From: an uncultured Bacilli bacterium
GTDB taxonomy: Bacteria; Bacillota_I; Bacilli_A; RF39; UBA660
Reading direction: 5' to 3'
Length of the DNA: 30,932 bases
Assembly (NCBI GenBank): GCA_947632295.1
Contig: CANROQ010000001.1
Coordinates: 1-30,932 of the forward strand
Shown here: positions 23,955-30,932 of the stretch, one piece after another
Position numbering within the stretch: position 1 is the stretch's first letter
How the letters are laid out: every line of letters starts with the position of its first letter
The notes under the pieces: generated by a model
The model's database searches: none
Seen by the model: only the letters and a program-made list of their open reading frames with translations
Told to the model about the DNA's origin: nothing
Translations under genes and position numbers: made by a program

Positions 23955-24803
23955 CTATCGTAATGCCTTTATTTCTTCAATTGATAGATTAGTGTATTTA
24001 GAAATTAAGTCAACATCTACTTTTTCTTCTAACATATTTTTAGCAATATTTATAGTTTGATTTTTTTTACCTTCACTTATTCCTTGACTAAGTCCTAAAG
24101 CCTTCCCTTGATTAAATCCAGCATCTACGCCTCCTTTATAAATTGATTCATAATCCAATTTTTCATTCATCATCATTTTATATATATCTTCCATTTTTTG
24201 ATATTCCTCCTCGTTTTTATTATATATTTCCATTTTTTCTAATATTTCTTTATATTCTTCATTTTCAATTATTTCTTTTAACTTTTCTAAATTATTATTT
24301 TTAAATAAATTTATTATTTCATAATACTTTCCTTTTTTATCATTCTCATCTATTTTTGTTAAATCAAATATTTTATATTCTAATTTATTTAAAAATAAAT
24401 CGTTAGTTTCTTCTACTTTTAGGCGAATTGTTTGTTCTAACTCTTTTGACAATTCGTAATTTATTATCGCATATACTTTGATACTTTTTAAATTTGAATA
24501 ACTTTCACCTTCCTTTAGACAATGATTGGAAATTACATTACTAGAATAAAATAATAATCTTTCCTTAAAATTATGTTCATCTATATTTTGTAATTCTAAT
24601 ATAACTATTTCACCATCTATTTCTAATAATATATCAACTATTCCAGCTTTTTCTTGTTTATTATTTATAACTAATTCCGGATTTAAATATTTAATATTGT
24701 AAGCATCAACATAAAAAAATGTTTTTAATAATATCTTTAAATATTTTTCTTCAGTGAATATTCTTTTAAATAGATGATAATTCATTAAATTGTAAAATTT
24801 CAT
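23955..24803 (-). CDS. Rpn-family PD-(D/E)XK nuclease / transposase-like protein
   Basis: This is the complete 282-residue copy. The nuclease core has Asp in AGIVDILLEIDGE and the E-x-Q pair in VILELQNIDEHNFKERLLFY. A coiled, Glu/Lys/Tyr-rich region follows (about 175-215), then a G-rich stretch (GGVDAGFNQGKALGLSQGISEGK). The C-terminal helix pair IAKNMLEEKVDVDLISKYTNLSIEEIKAL is typical of the family. Rpn nucleases stimulate recombination without being classical transposases. The copy at the left edge is clearly its paralogue, with a matching promoter. No terminal inverted repeats or target duplications were seen around either copy. Confidence 0.88.
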   Translation of the reverse strand: MKFYNLMNYHLFKRIFTEEKYLKILLKTFFYVDAYNIKYLNPELVINNKQEKAGIVDILLEIDGEIVILELQNIDEHNFKERLLFYSSNVISNHCLKEGESYSNLKSIKVYAIINYELSKELEQTIRLKVEETNDLFLNKLEYKIFDLTKIDENDKKGKYYEIINLFKNNNLEKLKEIIENEEYKEILEKMEIYNKNEEEYQKMEDIYKMMMNEKLDYESIYKGGVDAGFNQGKALGLSQGISEGKKNQTINIAKNMLEEKVDVDLISKYTNLSIEEIKALR

Positions 24804-24821
24804 ATATTAACTACCAGTTAA

Positions 24822-24850
24822 ATTATATAATTTATTTTTACTTTTGACAA
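24822..24850 (-). promoter_or_regulatory. Promoter of the right Rpn gene
   Basis: On the minus strand TTGTCA (24845-24850), a 17-base spacer and TATAAT (24822-24827) match the promoter at 471-499 in boxes, spacing and flanking bases, including TTTAACTG after the -10. Confidence 0.75.
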
Positions 24851-25028
24851 GTATTTTTTACTAATTTCGACTAATGGCATTCAAGATACATAATAATATA
24901 CACTTCATTACCTCGAACTTTTTTATCTTGACTAAAACTATTCATTTTCACTATATACATACGTTTTTTCACTTTAAATTTTTATATAACATCTAAAAAT
25001 GTAAATCACTCACATCATTGGCTATCAC

Positions 25029-25052
25029 AAAAAAAAGACCATATTGGTCTTA
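25029..25052 (-). terminator. Terminator of the tcdA-rsmE operon
   Basis: The stem AAGACC/GGTCTT with a short loop is followed on the minus strand by eight T. It encloses the stop codon of the last gene. Confidence 0.8.
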
Positions 25053-26051
25053 TTCTAAATTTTTTCGAAATTCTTTTAATGCGCTTAAGAAAGCATCATC
25101 TCTTTTTATTTGATCGGTTAATGGATCAAGATTCATAGTCGTCTCTAAGTCATACTCATTAGTTTTCTCTTTTTTAATCATCATATCTTTAAAATTTGGA
25201 ACTTTTGGATAATCTAATGTTGCTTGTCTTCTTCCAAATACTGGAGAAATAAAATCAGTTGTAACAAATTTTTTCTTTTTTTTAGGTTCAACATCCTCTT
25301 TAGGAATATCATTTTCAGTATCAAATGCCTCTTTAACATTATCAATACTCATCATGTCATTGACATTATCTATTAATTTTGTATAACTATCCTTCAAACT
25401 ATCAGTTGGTTCAATTTCAGTTGATTCATTTTCAAATCGTTCATCAGCTAAAATTTCAGAAGTAGTAAGTTCATTTTTTCTTTGCAATAATTCTTTATAA
25501 CTAATTATAGATTTTTCTTCTTGTTCTTGTTCAAAAATTGCCACTGCATCTTGATCTTTTTGTTCTTCTAAGTCATGTTGCATTTTCTCTAATACTAATT
25601 CTAACTCAGATTTTGGTGCTTTAGAATTTTCTATTTCCTTGTTATCTTTAGTTTCAGTTAAAATTTTTTTATCGTCATTATTATCTTCAATATTAATATT
25701 TTCCAATTCTATATTAGAAGTAATATCATCATCATTATTTTCTTCAAATGATTCAATTTGATCATCCTCTAGAATTTTTGCCATTGCCATTTTACCATCT
25801 AACTGGGAAATTTTTTCTTCGATTTCTTTATCAAATTCACCATAATAACTAGCTTTAGTTGACATTTCTTCTATATTATCTTCAAAATTATTATCATCTA
25901 CTTTTTGAAATTCAATATCTTCTTCTAGAGAAGAAACATATTTTTTATGATGTAAATACACAAATATTAAAACTACCCCAACAATTAAAAAGACAATAAT
26001 ACCATAAAACAATAAATCATTACTAATTATCATATTAAAAATTTTGCCCAT
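25050..26051 (-). CDS. Membrane-anchored acidic protein of unknown function
   Basis: ATG at 26051 follows GGAGTGA and lies one base after the rsmE stop, giving 333 residues. One N-terminal membrane helix (about 12-33) is followed by HHKK. A long, mostly disordered and acidic region rich in Glu, Asp, Asn and Lys runs to about 240. Near the C-terminus comes a basic KKKKK stretch and a conserved-looking block TTDFISPVFGRRQ (about 262-274). A helix-rich end follows. The SPVFG-type motif recalls short linear peptides in divisome-linked Firmicutes proteins, including linker regions of FtsK-like translocases. This is a resemblance from memory, not a family match. The acidic linker with a terminal motif suggests a membrane tether for a cytoplasmic partner. 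Confidence 0.7.
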   Translation of the reverse strand: MGKIFNMIISNDLLFYGIIVFLIVGVVLIFVYLHHKKYVSSLEEDIEFQKVDDNNFEDNIEEMSTKASYYGEFDKEIEEKISQLDGKMAMAKILEDDQIESFEENNDDDITSNIELENINIEDNNDDKKILTETKDNKEIENSKAPKSELELVLEKMQHDLEEQKDQDAVAIFEQEQEEKSIISYKELLQRKNELTTSEILADERFENESTEIEPTDSLKDSYTKLIDNVNDMMSIDNVKEAFDTENDIPKEDVEPKKKKKFVTTDFISPVFGRRQATLDYPKVPNFKDMMIKKEKTNEYDLETTMNLDPLTDQIKRDDAFLSALKEFRKNLE

Positions 26052-26052
26052 A

Positions 26053-26769
26053 CTAATCACTCCATAACTCATAATTAATAACACTTAGAAGAAATAATGG
26101 AACTGTTTCAACACGCAATATTCTATTACCTAATGACACAGGGATAAAATTATGTTCAACAAAATAATTTTCTTCTTTAACTGTTAGACCACCCTCGGGA
26201 CCTATCACTAATAACAGTTTATCACATTCTATATGTTTTTGCAAAAAAAATTTAATATTTTTTATGTCATTTTTTGTCGAGCAAACATATTTTTGCCCTT
26301 CAAAATCAATCAATTCGGTTATTTTTTTTACATTAGTTACAATAGGAATATCTACTCTTTTAGACTGTTCACTAGCTTCTTTGCAAATCCGTTGCCAGCG
26401 AATAATTCTATCTTGTTCTTTTCGCACATCTAATTTAATAATACTTCGTTCAGCTATAAACGGAATAATTTTATTGACCCCTAATTCTGTACTCTTTTGT
26501 AAAATAAAATCCATTTTTTGTTCCTTTAAAAGAGGTACAGCTAACACAACTTCTAAATTTTTATTAATTGATTTTTCTAATTTTTCAAGTATCAATATTT
26601 TAATATTACTATTTACATTTTCTAGACAGCATATATATAATTCTCGATTGAAAACAACTTCAATTTTATCACCATCAAACATGCGCATAACTGTTTGAAT
26701 ATGAAATAAATCATCACTACCTAATATGAAATAATTATCAATTTTACTTTTTGCAAAATATCGTTGCAT
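26053..26769 (-). CDS. rsmE: 16S rRNA (uracil-1498-N3)-methyltransferase RsmE
   Basis: This SPOUT-family methyltransferase of 238 residues starts MQRYFAKSK, with a PUA-like N-terminal domain. The knotted C-terminal half has LLLVIGPEGGLTVKEENYF and VSLGNRILRVETVPLFLLSVI, the SAM-binding loops of RsmE. The middle KEQKMDFILQKSTELGVNKIIPF is also diagnostic. It methylates U1498 in the decoding region of 16S rRNA. ATG at 26769 follows TTAGGTGA; the in-frame GTG further up is part of that site. It is the third gene of an operon after tcdA and an unknown gene. Confidence 0.95.
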   Translation of the reverse strand: MQRYFAKSKIDNYFILGSDDLFHIQTVMRMFDGDKIEVVFNRELYICCLENVNSNIKILILEKLEKSINKNLEVVLAVPLLKEQKMDFILQKSTELGVNKIIPFIAERSIIKLDVRKEQDRIIRWQRICKEASEQSKRVDIPIVTNVKKITELIDFEGQKYVCSTKNDIKNIKFFLQKHIECDKLLLVIGPEGGLTVKEENYFVEHNFIPVSLGNRILRVETVPLFLLSVINYELWSD

Positions 26770-26778
26770 ATTAATCAC

Positions 26779-27315
26779 CTAACTCAATAAAAAATCAGCA
26801 AAACAATCAAAAACCATTGTAAAAAAATCAATAATTCGATAAAATGTTCCTTTTAATTTGTTTGTTTTAGCCTTTGAAGTATCAATTTCTAATATAAAAT
26901 CATCATTTTTATACTTAGTAATTTTTATTTCAACTATATAGCGGCGATATTTCTTAATTAAATCATCTAGATCATATTCAGAAATCTTGCCATAATAATA
27001 AATTTTTTTCTTATTGAAATAAATAGTATCATTAATAAATGTTCGAAAATGTTCTTTACAATCACTAATTTCACAAATGCTATAATCAATTTTTTTCTTT
27101 TTATTCGTTTTACGAATTTTTTTTATCTTAATCTTTTTTGTAGGTTTATATTTAGTAGATTTAGAATACTCAATTGTTTGATTTATATTTAACATTAGAA
27201 AATGATCAATATTATTATTGTTTTGAACTGCCGAAATCAAATCTTCATCAACAATTCCCAATGTAAAAACATTACCTTGAAGACTTTTTATAATTTTTAA
27301 TAATGATTGTTTCAT
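26779..27315 (-). CDS. Hypothetical protein between tcdA and rsmE
   Basis: This 178-residue protein starts with ATG at 27315, preceded by AGGTG that overlaps the tcdA stop; an in-frame GTG at 27324 is part of the ribosome site. The N-terminal part (LQGNVFTLGIVDEDLISAVQNNNNIDHFLMLNINQ) resembles the first strand, Gly loop and next strands of a Rossmann-like SAM or nucleotide-binding fold. A very basic Lys-rich linker follows. The second half has regular strands and helices (RTFINDTIYFNKKKIYYYG, YIVEIKITKYKNDDFILEID). It ends in an aromatic, hydrophobic helix that could touch the membrane. I know no named family. Tight coupling to tcdA and rsmE hints at RNA modification, without proof. Confidence 0.65.
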   Translation of the reverse strand: MKQSLLKIIKSLQGNVFTLGIVDEDLISAVQNNNNIDHFLMLNINQTIEYSKSTKYKPTKKIKIKKIRKTNKKKKIDYSICEISDCKEHFRTFINDTIYFNKKKIYYYGKISEYDLDDLIKKYRRYIVEIKITKYKNDDFILEIDTSKAKTNKLKGTFYRIIDFFTMVFDCFADFLLS

Positions 27316-27320
27316 TTTCT

Positions 27321-28001
27321 TCACCTCACAATATCATTGATTATATAACTAGCACAAAGAATACCAGCTGTCGATGGAACTAAACAATTTGATCCTATTA
27401 TTTTACTGCCTGTTTTTATTGCTGGCTCATCGCTACATACAACCATAACTTTAGAAGTAATATTTTCATCTCTAACCATCTTTCTTAAAATGCTAGCAAT
27501 CGAATCATACGTAGTTTTACGAATATCCATAATTTTTAAACGACTTGGATCCATTTTGTTGCCTGTGCCCATGGCCGAAATAAATTTGATATTTCTTCTT
27601 TGAGTTTGTCTTATTAATTCTTTCTTAACTTCTATTGTATCACAAGCATCAATAATATAATCTATTTTTTCCAAAAAAAGTTCATCAATATTACTATTAT
27701 TAATAAATTTAGTAATTTTTTTGACTTGACAATTTGGATTTATATCAAAAATTCTTTTTTCCCAAACATCAGTCTTATAATTTCCTATGTTAGATTGATA
27801 AGTCATAAGTTGCCTGTTTAAATTAGTAATATCAATTGTATCATTATCAACAATGATTATTTTTCCTATACCACTTCTTACAATTGATTCTAATGCATAA
27901 CTCCCTACACCACCAAGACCAATAATCAAAACTGTCGTATTTTGTAATTTAAATATATTATCACTACCAACTATTAATTCTAATCTAGATAATTGATTCA
28001 T
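27321..28001 (-). CDS. tcdA: tRNA threonylcarbamoyladenosine dehydratase TcdA (ThiF/E1-like)
   Basis: This E1-like enzyme of 226 residues turns t6A37 into cyclic ct6A37 in tRNA. Features are RLELIVG at the start, the ATP-binding loop VLIIGLGGVGSYALE, VDNDTIDITNLNRQ with the conserved Asp and Arg, and DACDTIEVKKELI. ISAMGTGNKMDPSRL and KVVCSDEP-type VVCSDEPA are specific to TcdA/YrvM rather than ThiF or MoeB. The gene ends in TGA, which shows UGA is a stop in this organism. In Bacillus the homologue yrvM lies beside the 6S-1 RNA gene, and the same neighbour is present here. Confidence 0.93.
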   Translation of the reverse strand: MNQLSRLELIVGSDNIFKLQNTTVLIIGLGGVGSYALESIVRSGIGKIIIVDNDTIDITNLNRQLMTYQSNIGNYKTDVWEKRIFDINPNCQVKKITKFINNSNIDELFLEKIDYIIDACDTIEVKKELIRQTQRRNIKFISAMGTGNKMDPSRLKIMDIRKTTYDSIASILRKMVRDENITSKVMVVCSDEPAIKTGSKIIGSNCLVPSTAGILCASYIINDIVR

Positions 28002-28040
28002 ATTATCACCAATTTAATTATAACATCAATTAAAATAAAA

Positions 28041-28217
28041 AAAAAGCCTAGAAGAAGGCGCCTATAACGACAAAACCTAGTCTCCCAGGTGGGCATCACA
28101 TTATTGATTTTAGGATCTTTGCAAAAACGCAAATATTCAACACCACCAACAAATTAGATTCCCAATCGTTTTATTTTAGTAGGTTTTTCTTAAATGGCTT
28201 TCCCATATCTTCTAGAC
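28041..28217 (-). ncRNA. ssrS: 6S RNA
   Basis: A minus-strand transcript of about 172 bases is bounded by a promoter and by a T-tract. The 5' end GTCTAGAAG pairs with CTTCTAGGC at the 3' end (9 bp, one G-U). A stem-loop TTTGC/GCAAA lies at the tip of the rod, and unpaired stretches face each other midway. The 3' side carries CCCACCTGGGAGACTAGGT, containing the small hairpin often found in the central bubble of 6S RNAs. 6S RNA mimics an open promoter and holds the housekeeping RNA polymerase. Context agrees: in Bacillus subtilis the 6S-1 gene bsrA lies in the aspS-yrvM region, and tcdA (yrvM) is the next gene here. Motifs of SRP RNA, RNase P RNA and tmRNA are absent. Confidence 0.82.
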
Positions 28218-28223
28218 ATTATT

Positions 28224-28253
28224 ATTATACCACATTATTAAAAAAATATGCAA
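28224..28253 (-). promoter_or_regulatory. Promoter of the 6S RNA
   Basis: On the minus strand a perfect TATAAT (28224-28229) lies 6 bases before the likely first G at 28217. TTGCAT (28248-28253) sits 18 bases upstream of it. Confidence 0.6.
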
Positions 28254-28262
28254 GTAATATAG

Positions 28263-28294
28263 AAAAAAAATAAAGTTATACGAAACTTTATTTT
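28263..28294 (-). terminator. Terminator of the GspF-prepilin peptidase operon
   Basis: The perfect 11-bp stem AAAATAAAGTT/AACTTTATTTT with a 6-base loop is followed by T on the minus strand. It overlaps the stop of the prepilin peptidase gene. Confidence 0.75.
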
Positions 28295-29060
28295 ACACTA
28301 AAGAATATAAAAAATTAACGACATTAAATTTAGTTAATAAAATTACGATGGAACCTAAACCTAATAATGGCCCAAAAGGTATAATATGGCTTTTTTTAGT
28401 AACTAAAATTATAAAAGCAATAGGTAAACCAATCAATGAACCAACAAATATCGAAAAAATTGCTTTAGGTAATCCTAGCACCATTCCAATAATAAATAAC
28501 AGTTTAATATCTCCTCCACCCATTGACTCGCGTTTAAACATAAAATCACCTAATAATTTAATACCATACATTATAATAAAAGAAATTAAACCATTAATTA
28601 TCGGTAAATAAAAGTGAGATATACCAATTTTAATAACTAATTCAATAAATAAAATTATACCAAATATTAATAAAACAGTATCTGGAATTATAAAATATAA
28701 AAAATCACTAACAAAGATAATCATTAACATAGATACAAATGTTAATGAAATAACTAAATCATAAATATTATTTTTAAATGCTAAATAACATAAAACAAAT
28801 AAAACACCTGTTAAAAATTCAAATATTGTATAAAACCAAGATATTTTTTGTTTACATTTACTACATTTTCTACCTAAAAATAAAAAAGAAAAAATAGGAA
28901 TTAATTCATATGGTTTTAATTTATGACCACAATTAGTACAATGTGAAGATGGAAATACTATTGATTCTCCTTTAGGTAAACGATAACCAACCACATTATA
29001 AAACGATCCTAATACCGCACCAAATATAAAAAACACTATACAATAATAAATTTCCATCAT
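28293..29060 (-). CDS. Prepilin peptidase (A24 family), ComC/PilD type
   Basis: ATG at 29060 follows AGGAGTTG and gives 255 residues. The N-terminal methylation domain has GAVLGSFYNVVGYRLPKGESIVFPSSHC and two zinc-binding cysteine pairs (CTNC and CSKC). The aspartyl protease residues are in SDFLYFIIPD and GGGDIKL. Seven to eight membrane helices are visible. It removes the leader of type IV prepilins before the FTLVE motif and N-methylates the new end. It follows the GspF-type gene by 9 bases in the same transcript, and a fitting substrate is the pilin at 17376-17813. Confidence 0.93.
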   Translation of the reverse strand: MMEIYYCIVFFIFGAVLGSFYNVVGYRLPKGESIVFPSSHCTNCGHKLKPYELIPIFSFLFLGRKCSKCKQKISWFYTIFEFLTGVLFVLCYLAFKNNIYDLVISLTFVSMLMIIFVSDFLYFIIPDTVLLIFGIILFIELVIKIGISHFYLPIINGLISFIIMYGIKLLGDFMFKRESMGGGDIKLLFIIGMVLGLPKAIFSIFVGSLIGLPIAFIILVTKKSHIIPFGPLLGLGSIVILLTKFNVVNFLYSLV

Positions 29061-29069
29061 ACACAACTC

Positions 29070-30803
29070 CTATTGAATTTCATTATACATGCTGAACATT
29101 GGAATAATAATAGCTAAAACGATAAAACCTACACCAACTGCTAAGAAAATAATCAAAGCTGGTTCTACAAACGCCTTAATACGCGTTACCGCATTACGAT
29201 GTTGATCCTGATAATAAGTAGAAACTTTACTCATCATCTCTGGTAATTGACCTGTCATTTCACCAGTTACAATCATTTCGTAAGCAGGAATTGGGAAAGC
29301 CCAATGGTTTTTAAAAGCCAACGAAATTTTTTCACCTTTTGCAAGATTATTTATAGTATCTAATATTAAATTTTTATATATTTCATTATTAGTAACTTTA
29401 TTCAAAATTTCCATACTATCCGTAATAAATACATTATGTTTTAATAGTGATGCAAAAGTCTTTGTAAACATAGTTACTTCGTTATAGATAATAATATTTC
29501 CAAATATTGGTAATTTCATTAAAAATGTTTGCATAGCCATTCTAAAGGATTTAACATTTTTATACAACCACATTATAATTATAATTAATATAACAATAGC
29601 AATTAATATCCAAACAATATTAGCTTGTAAGAAATTACTAATTGCCATAACCATAAGCGTATAAGCAGGAATCTTAGATGAATCAAGTGAATCGTAAATT
29701 TCAACAAATTGTGGAACAACATATACCATAATAAAAGTCATAACTGCAATCGCTACTATAAAAATTATTGAAGGATAAGTTAAGGCAGTTATCATTTGTT
29801 TTCTAGTTGCTTCAGCTTCAGTATAATACTGTTCCATATCATCCAAAGCTTCTGGTAATTCTCCGGTTAATTCGGCTGCTTTAACCATATTAATTAATAA
29901 TTTAGGGAAAGCTGCGCCTTGTTTTTCCATAGCCACACTAAAATTTTCACCCATTGTCAAATCGTACATTATAGACTTAAAAATTCTTTGATAACTTTTT
30001 TGTTTATATTGACGACTTAAAATTCTAATTGCGTCTACTAATGTAATACCAGCTTTAATATAAGTAGATAATTGAGTAATCATAAAAATTAAATCTTTAG
30101 TTTTTATTTTAGTACGACTTGAAGAATAATTACTATGGAACATTTTAATCCATTTAGAAGTTCTAATGCTATAAACTTCATAACCTTCATTCAATAAAAA
30201 TGAATGAACTTCAACTTTAGAAAAAGCATCAAAATAACCTTTTATAATTTTTCCTCTAGTATCTTTAGCAACATATTCATAAATTTGCTTTTCACTACTT
30301 TTAACCGCATCTTCACCATTAAAATCTAATAGCAATACTTGTCTTGGTAAATTTTTTCGATCACGACTTTTTTGTTTCATTTCATCATTTTTTTGTTTAA
30401 TTTTCTTAGGTATAGAGAAAATAGCAGCAAAAAAATCATTAAGAACATCTTTAAATTTACGTTTTTCACGTTTAGAGAAGAACATATTTTCTTCTTCTTT
30501 TTCACGCTTTTTAGCAGCAATACGTTCTTGTTCAGCCAAATATTTACGTTCGGCTGCTCTTTGTTTGGCTTGTACTTTTTCTATTTTGCTTAATTTTTTA
30601 TTTCGTTTTTGCTCTTGTTTTAAAAGATGTTTTTCACTTTTTTGGCTTTTATTAATTACATATCTAATCGGAAAAGTTAAAAACTTAAATATACTTGACA
30701 CAACAAAATAAACGCAAAAATTTATGACTAAAAAGCCATACCAAAAATTTCTTAAAATGAATGATATTATATTTAAAGGTGCTAATAATATCTTTTTAAT
30801 CAT
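29070..30803 (-). CDS. GspF/PilC/ComGB-type inner-membrane platform protein with a long N-terminal extension
   Basis: The 577-residue protein is far longer than usual (about 350-410). Residues from about 180 onward are a normal GspF protein: YEYVAKDTRGKIIKGYFDA, then two T2SSF repeats (about 230-355 and 435-560) with GITLVDAIRIL and EMTGQLPEMMSK. Three membrane helices are in the expected places. Before this lies a hydrophobic stretch (about 6-48, one or two helices) and a strongly basic Lys/Glu/Arg-rich coiled segment (about 50-165). The platform protein couples the assembly ATPase to pilin polymerisation. ATG at 30803 follows GGTGAT; an upstream in-frame GTG is less likely. It starts its own transcript, with the prepilin peptidase as partner. 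Confidence 0.9.
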   Translation of the reverse strand: MIKKILLAPLNIISFILRNFWYGFLVINFCVYFVVSSIFKFLTFPIRYVINKSQKSEKHLLKQEQKRNKKLSKIEKVQAKQRAAERKYLAEQERIAAKKREKEEENMFFSKREKRKFKDVLNDFFAAIFSIPKKIKQKNDEMKQKSRDRKNLPRQVLLLDFNGEDAVKSSEKQIYEYVAKDTRGKIIKGYFDAFSKVEVHSFLLNEGYEVYSIRTSKWIKMFHSNYSSSRTKIKTKDLIFMITQLSTYIKAGITLVDAIRILSRQYKQKSYQRIFKSIMYDLTMGENFSVAMEKQGAAFPKLLINMVKAAELTGELPEALDDMEQYYTEAEATRKQMITALTYPSIIFIVAIAVMTFIMVYVVPQFVEIYDSLDSSKIPAYTLMVMAISNFLQANIVWILIAIVILIIIIMWLYKNVKSFRMAMQTFLMKLPIFGNIIIYNEVTMFTKTFASLLKHNVFITDSMEILNKVTNNEIYKNLILDTINNLAKGEKISLAFKNHWAFPIPAYEMIVTGEMTGQLPEMMSKVSTYYQDQHRNAVTRIKAFVEPALIIFLAVGVGFIVLAIIIPMFSMYNEIQ

Positions 30804-30855
30804 CACACATCACCAATATCCTTTATTTTACGTCCACTTATTTATTCTAATATAG

Positions 30856-30883
30856 ATTATATCATAAATACATAATTTGTAAA
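30856..30883 (-). promoter_or_regulatory. Promoter of the GspF-prepilin peptidase operon
   Basis: On the minus strand TTTACA (30878-30883), a 16-base spacer and the extended -10 TGaTATAAT (hexamer at 30856-30861) lie about 50 bases before the start codon. Confidence 0.65.
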
Positions 30884-30902
30884 ACATTTTTTTTAAATTT
30901 CA

Positions 30903-30932
30903 TATAATATTTTAGAAGGGAGTATATAATTA
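30903..30932 (+). promoter_or_regulatory. Start region of a divergent gene beyond the right edge
   Basis: TATAAT (30903-30908) is followed by AGAAGGGAG (30914-30922), a good ribosome site. The window ends about 10 bases later, where a start codon would be expected. The coding part is not visible. Confidence 0.4.

Noticed and set aside
24871..24972. Short minus-strand frame of 33 codons starting with GTG upstream of the right Rpn gene
   Set aside because: It has no ribosome site, no clear promoter and no recognisable sequence. It may be a remnant of an older gene but cannot be supported.
24804..25049. Possible insertion-sequence ends or target duplications around the right Rpn gene
   Set aside because: No inverted repeats at the two ends and no matching short direct repeats were found by eye.
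28041..28217. SRP RNA, RNase P RNA or tmRNA as identity of the structured RNA
   Set aside because: The conserved SRP tip, the GAGGAAAGTCC-type RNase P core and the tmRNA alanine acceptor ends are all absent; shape and neighbour fit 6S.

Overview
This is a very AT-rich bacterial window, dense with genes that mostly lie on the minus strand. Gene content points to a low-GC Bacilli/Mycoplasmatota-type relative of the Firmicutes: a 6S RNA next to tcdA, a tRNA Ile-Glu pair, RecD2, MtaB, RsmE, NfeD/SPFH, PASTA repeats and ComC/ComG-like genes. Most start sites carry an AGGTG-type Shine-Dalgarno sequence 5-8 bases before ATG. UGA acts as a stop, for example in tcdA, so the Mycoplasma code does not apply. 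The genus is not identifiable from the sequence alone.

Left third (1-9528). A truncated Rpn-type PD-(D/E)XK nuclease runs off the left edge. A minus-strand thiol/sulfur operon follows: cysteine desulfurase, a small cytoplasmic thioredoxin, and an exported thioredoxin-CcdA fusion. Next come tRNA-Ile and tRNA-Glu and a FAD oxidoreductase with a C-terminal Rieske domain on the plus strand. An NfeD-SPFH-CPBP membrane operon and two membrane-anchored proteins, one with a zinc ribbon, complete this part.

Middle (9769-18050). A kinase-less PASTA-repeat membrane protein is followed by a 500-base gap. That gap is not empty. It encodes a 30-residue hydrophobic peptide, a facing antisense RNA with its own promoter and terminator, and a set of complementary repeats. 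This is the layout of a type I toxin-antitoxin locus and is the best candidate in the window for an undescribed system. Then come a large secreted glucosaminidase, a CDP-alcohol phosphatidyltransferase, a HAD phosphatase, a DUF4825-like protein, a pilin-like protein and a 50-residue protein under a palindromic operator.

Right third (18135-30932). RecD2, an unknown single-pass protein, MtaB, a DUF308 membrane protein, ribulose-phosphate epimerase and a complete second Rpn gene are followed by the operon tcdA - unknown - rsmE - membrane-anchored acidic protein. The 6S RNA lies just upstream of that operon. The window ends with a prepilin peptidase and a GspF/PilC-type protein carrying an unusual N-terminal extension. 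With the pilin at 17376-17813 these form part of a type IV pilus or competence pseudopilus machine. No ATPase is in view.

Many terminators enclose the stop codon of the gene they end. All functional assignments come from reading motifs; no database search was run.
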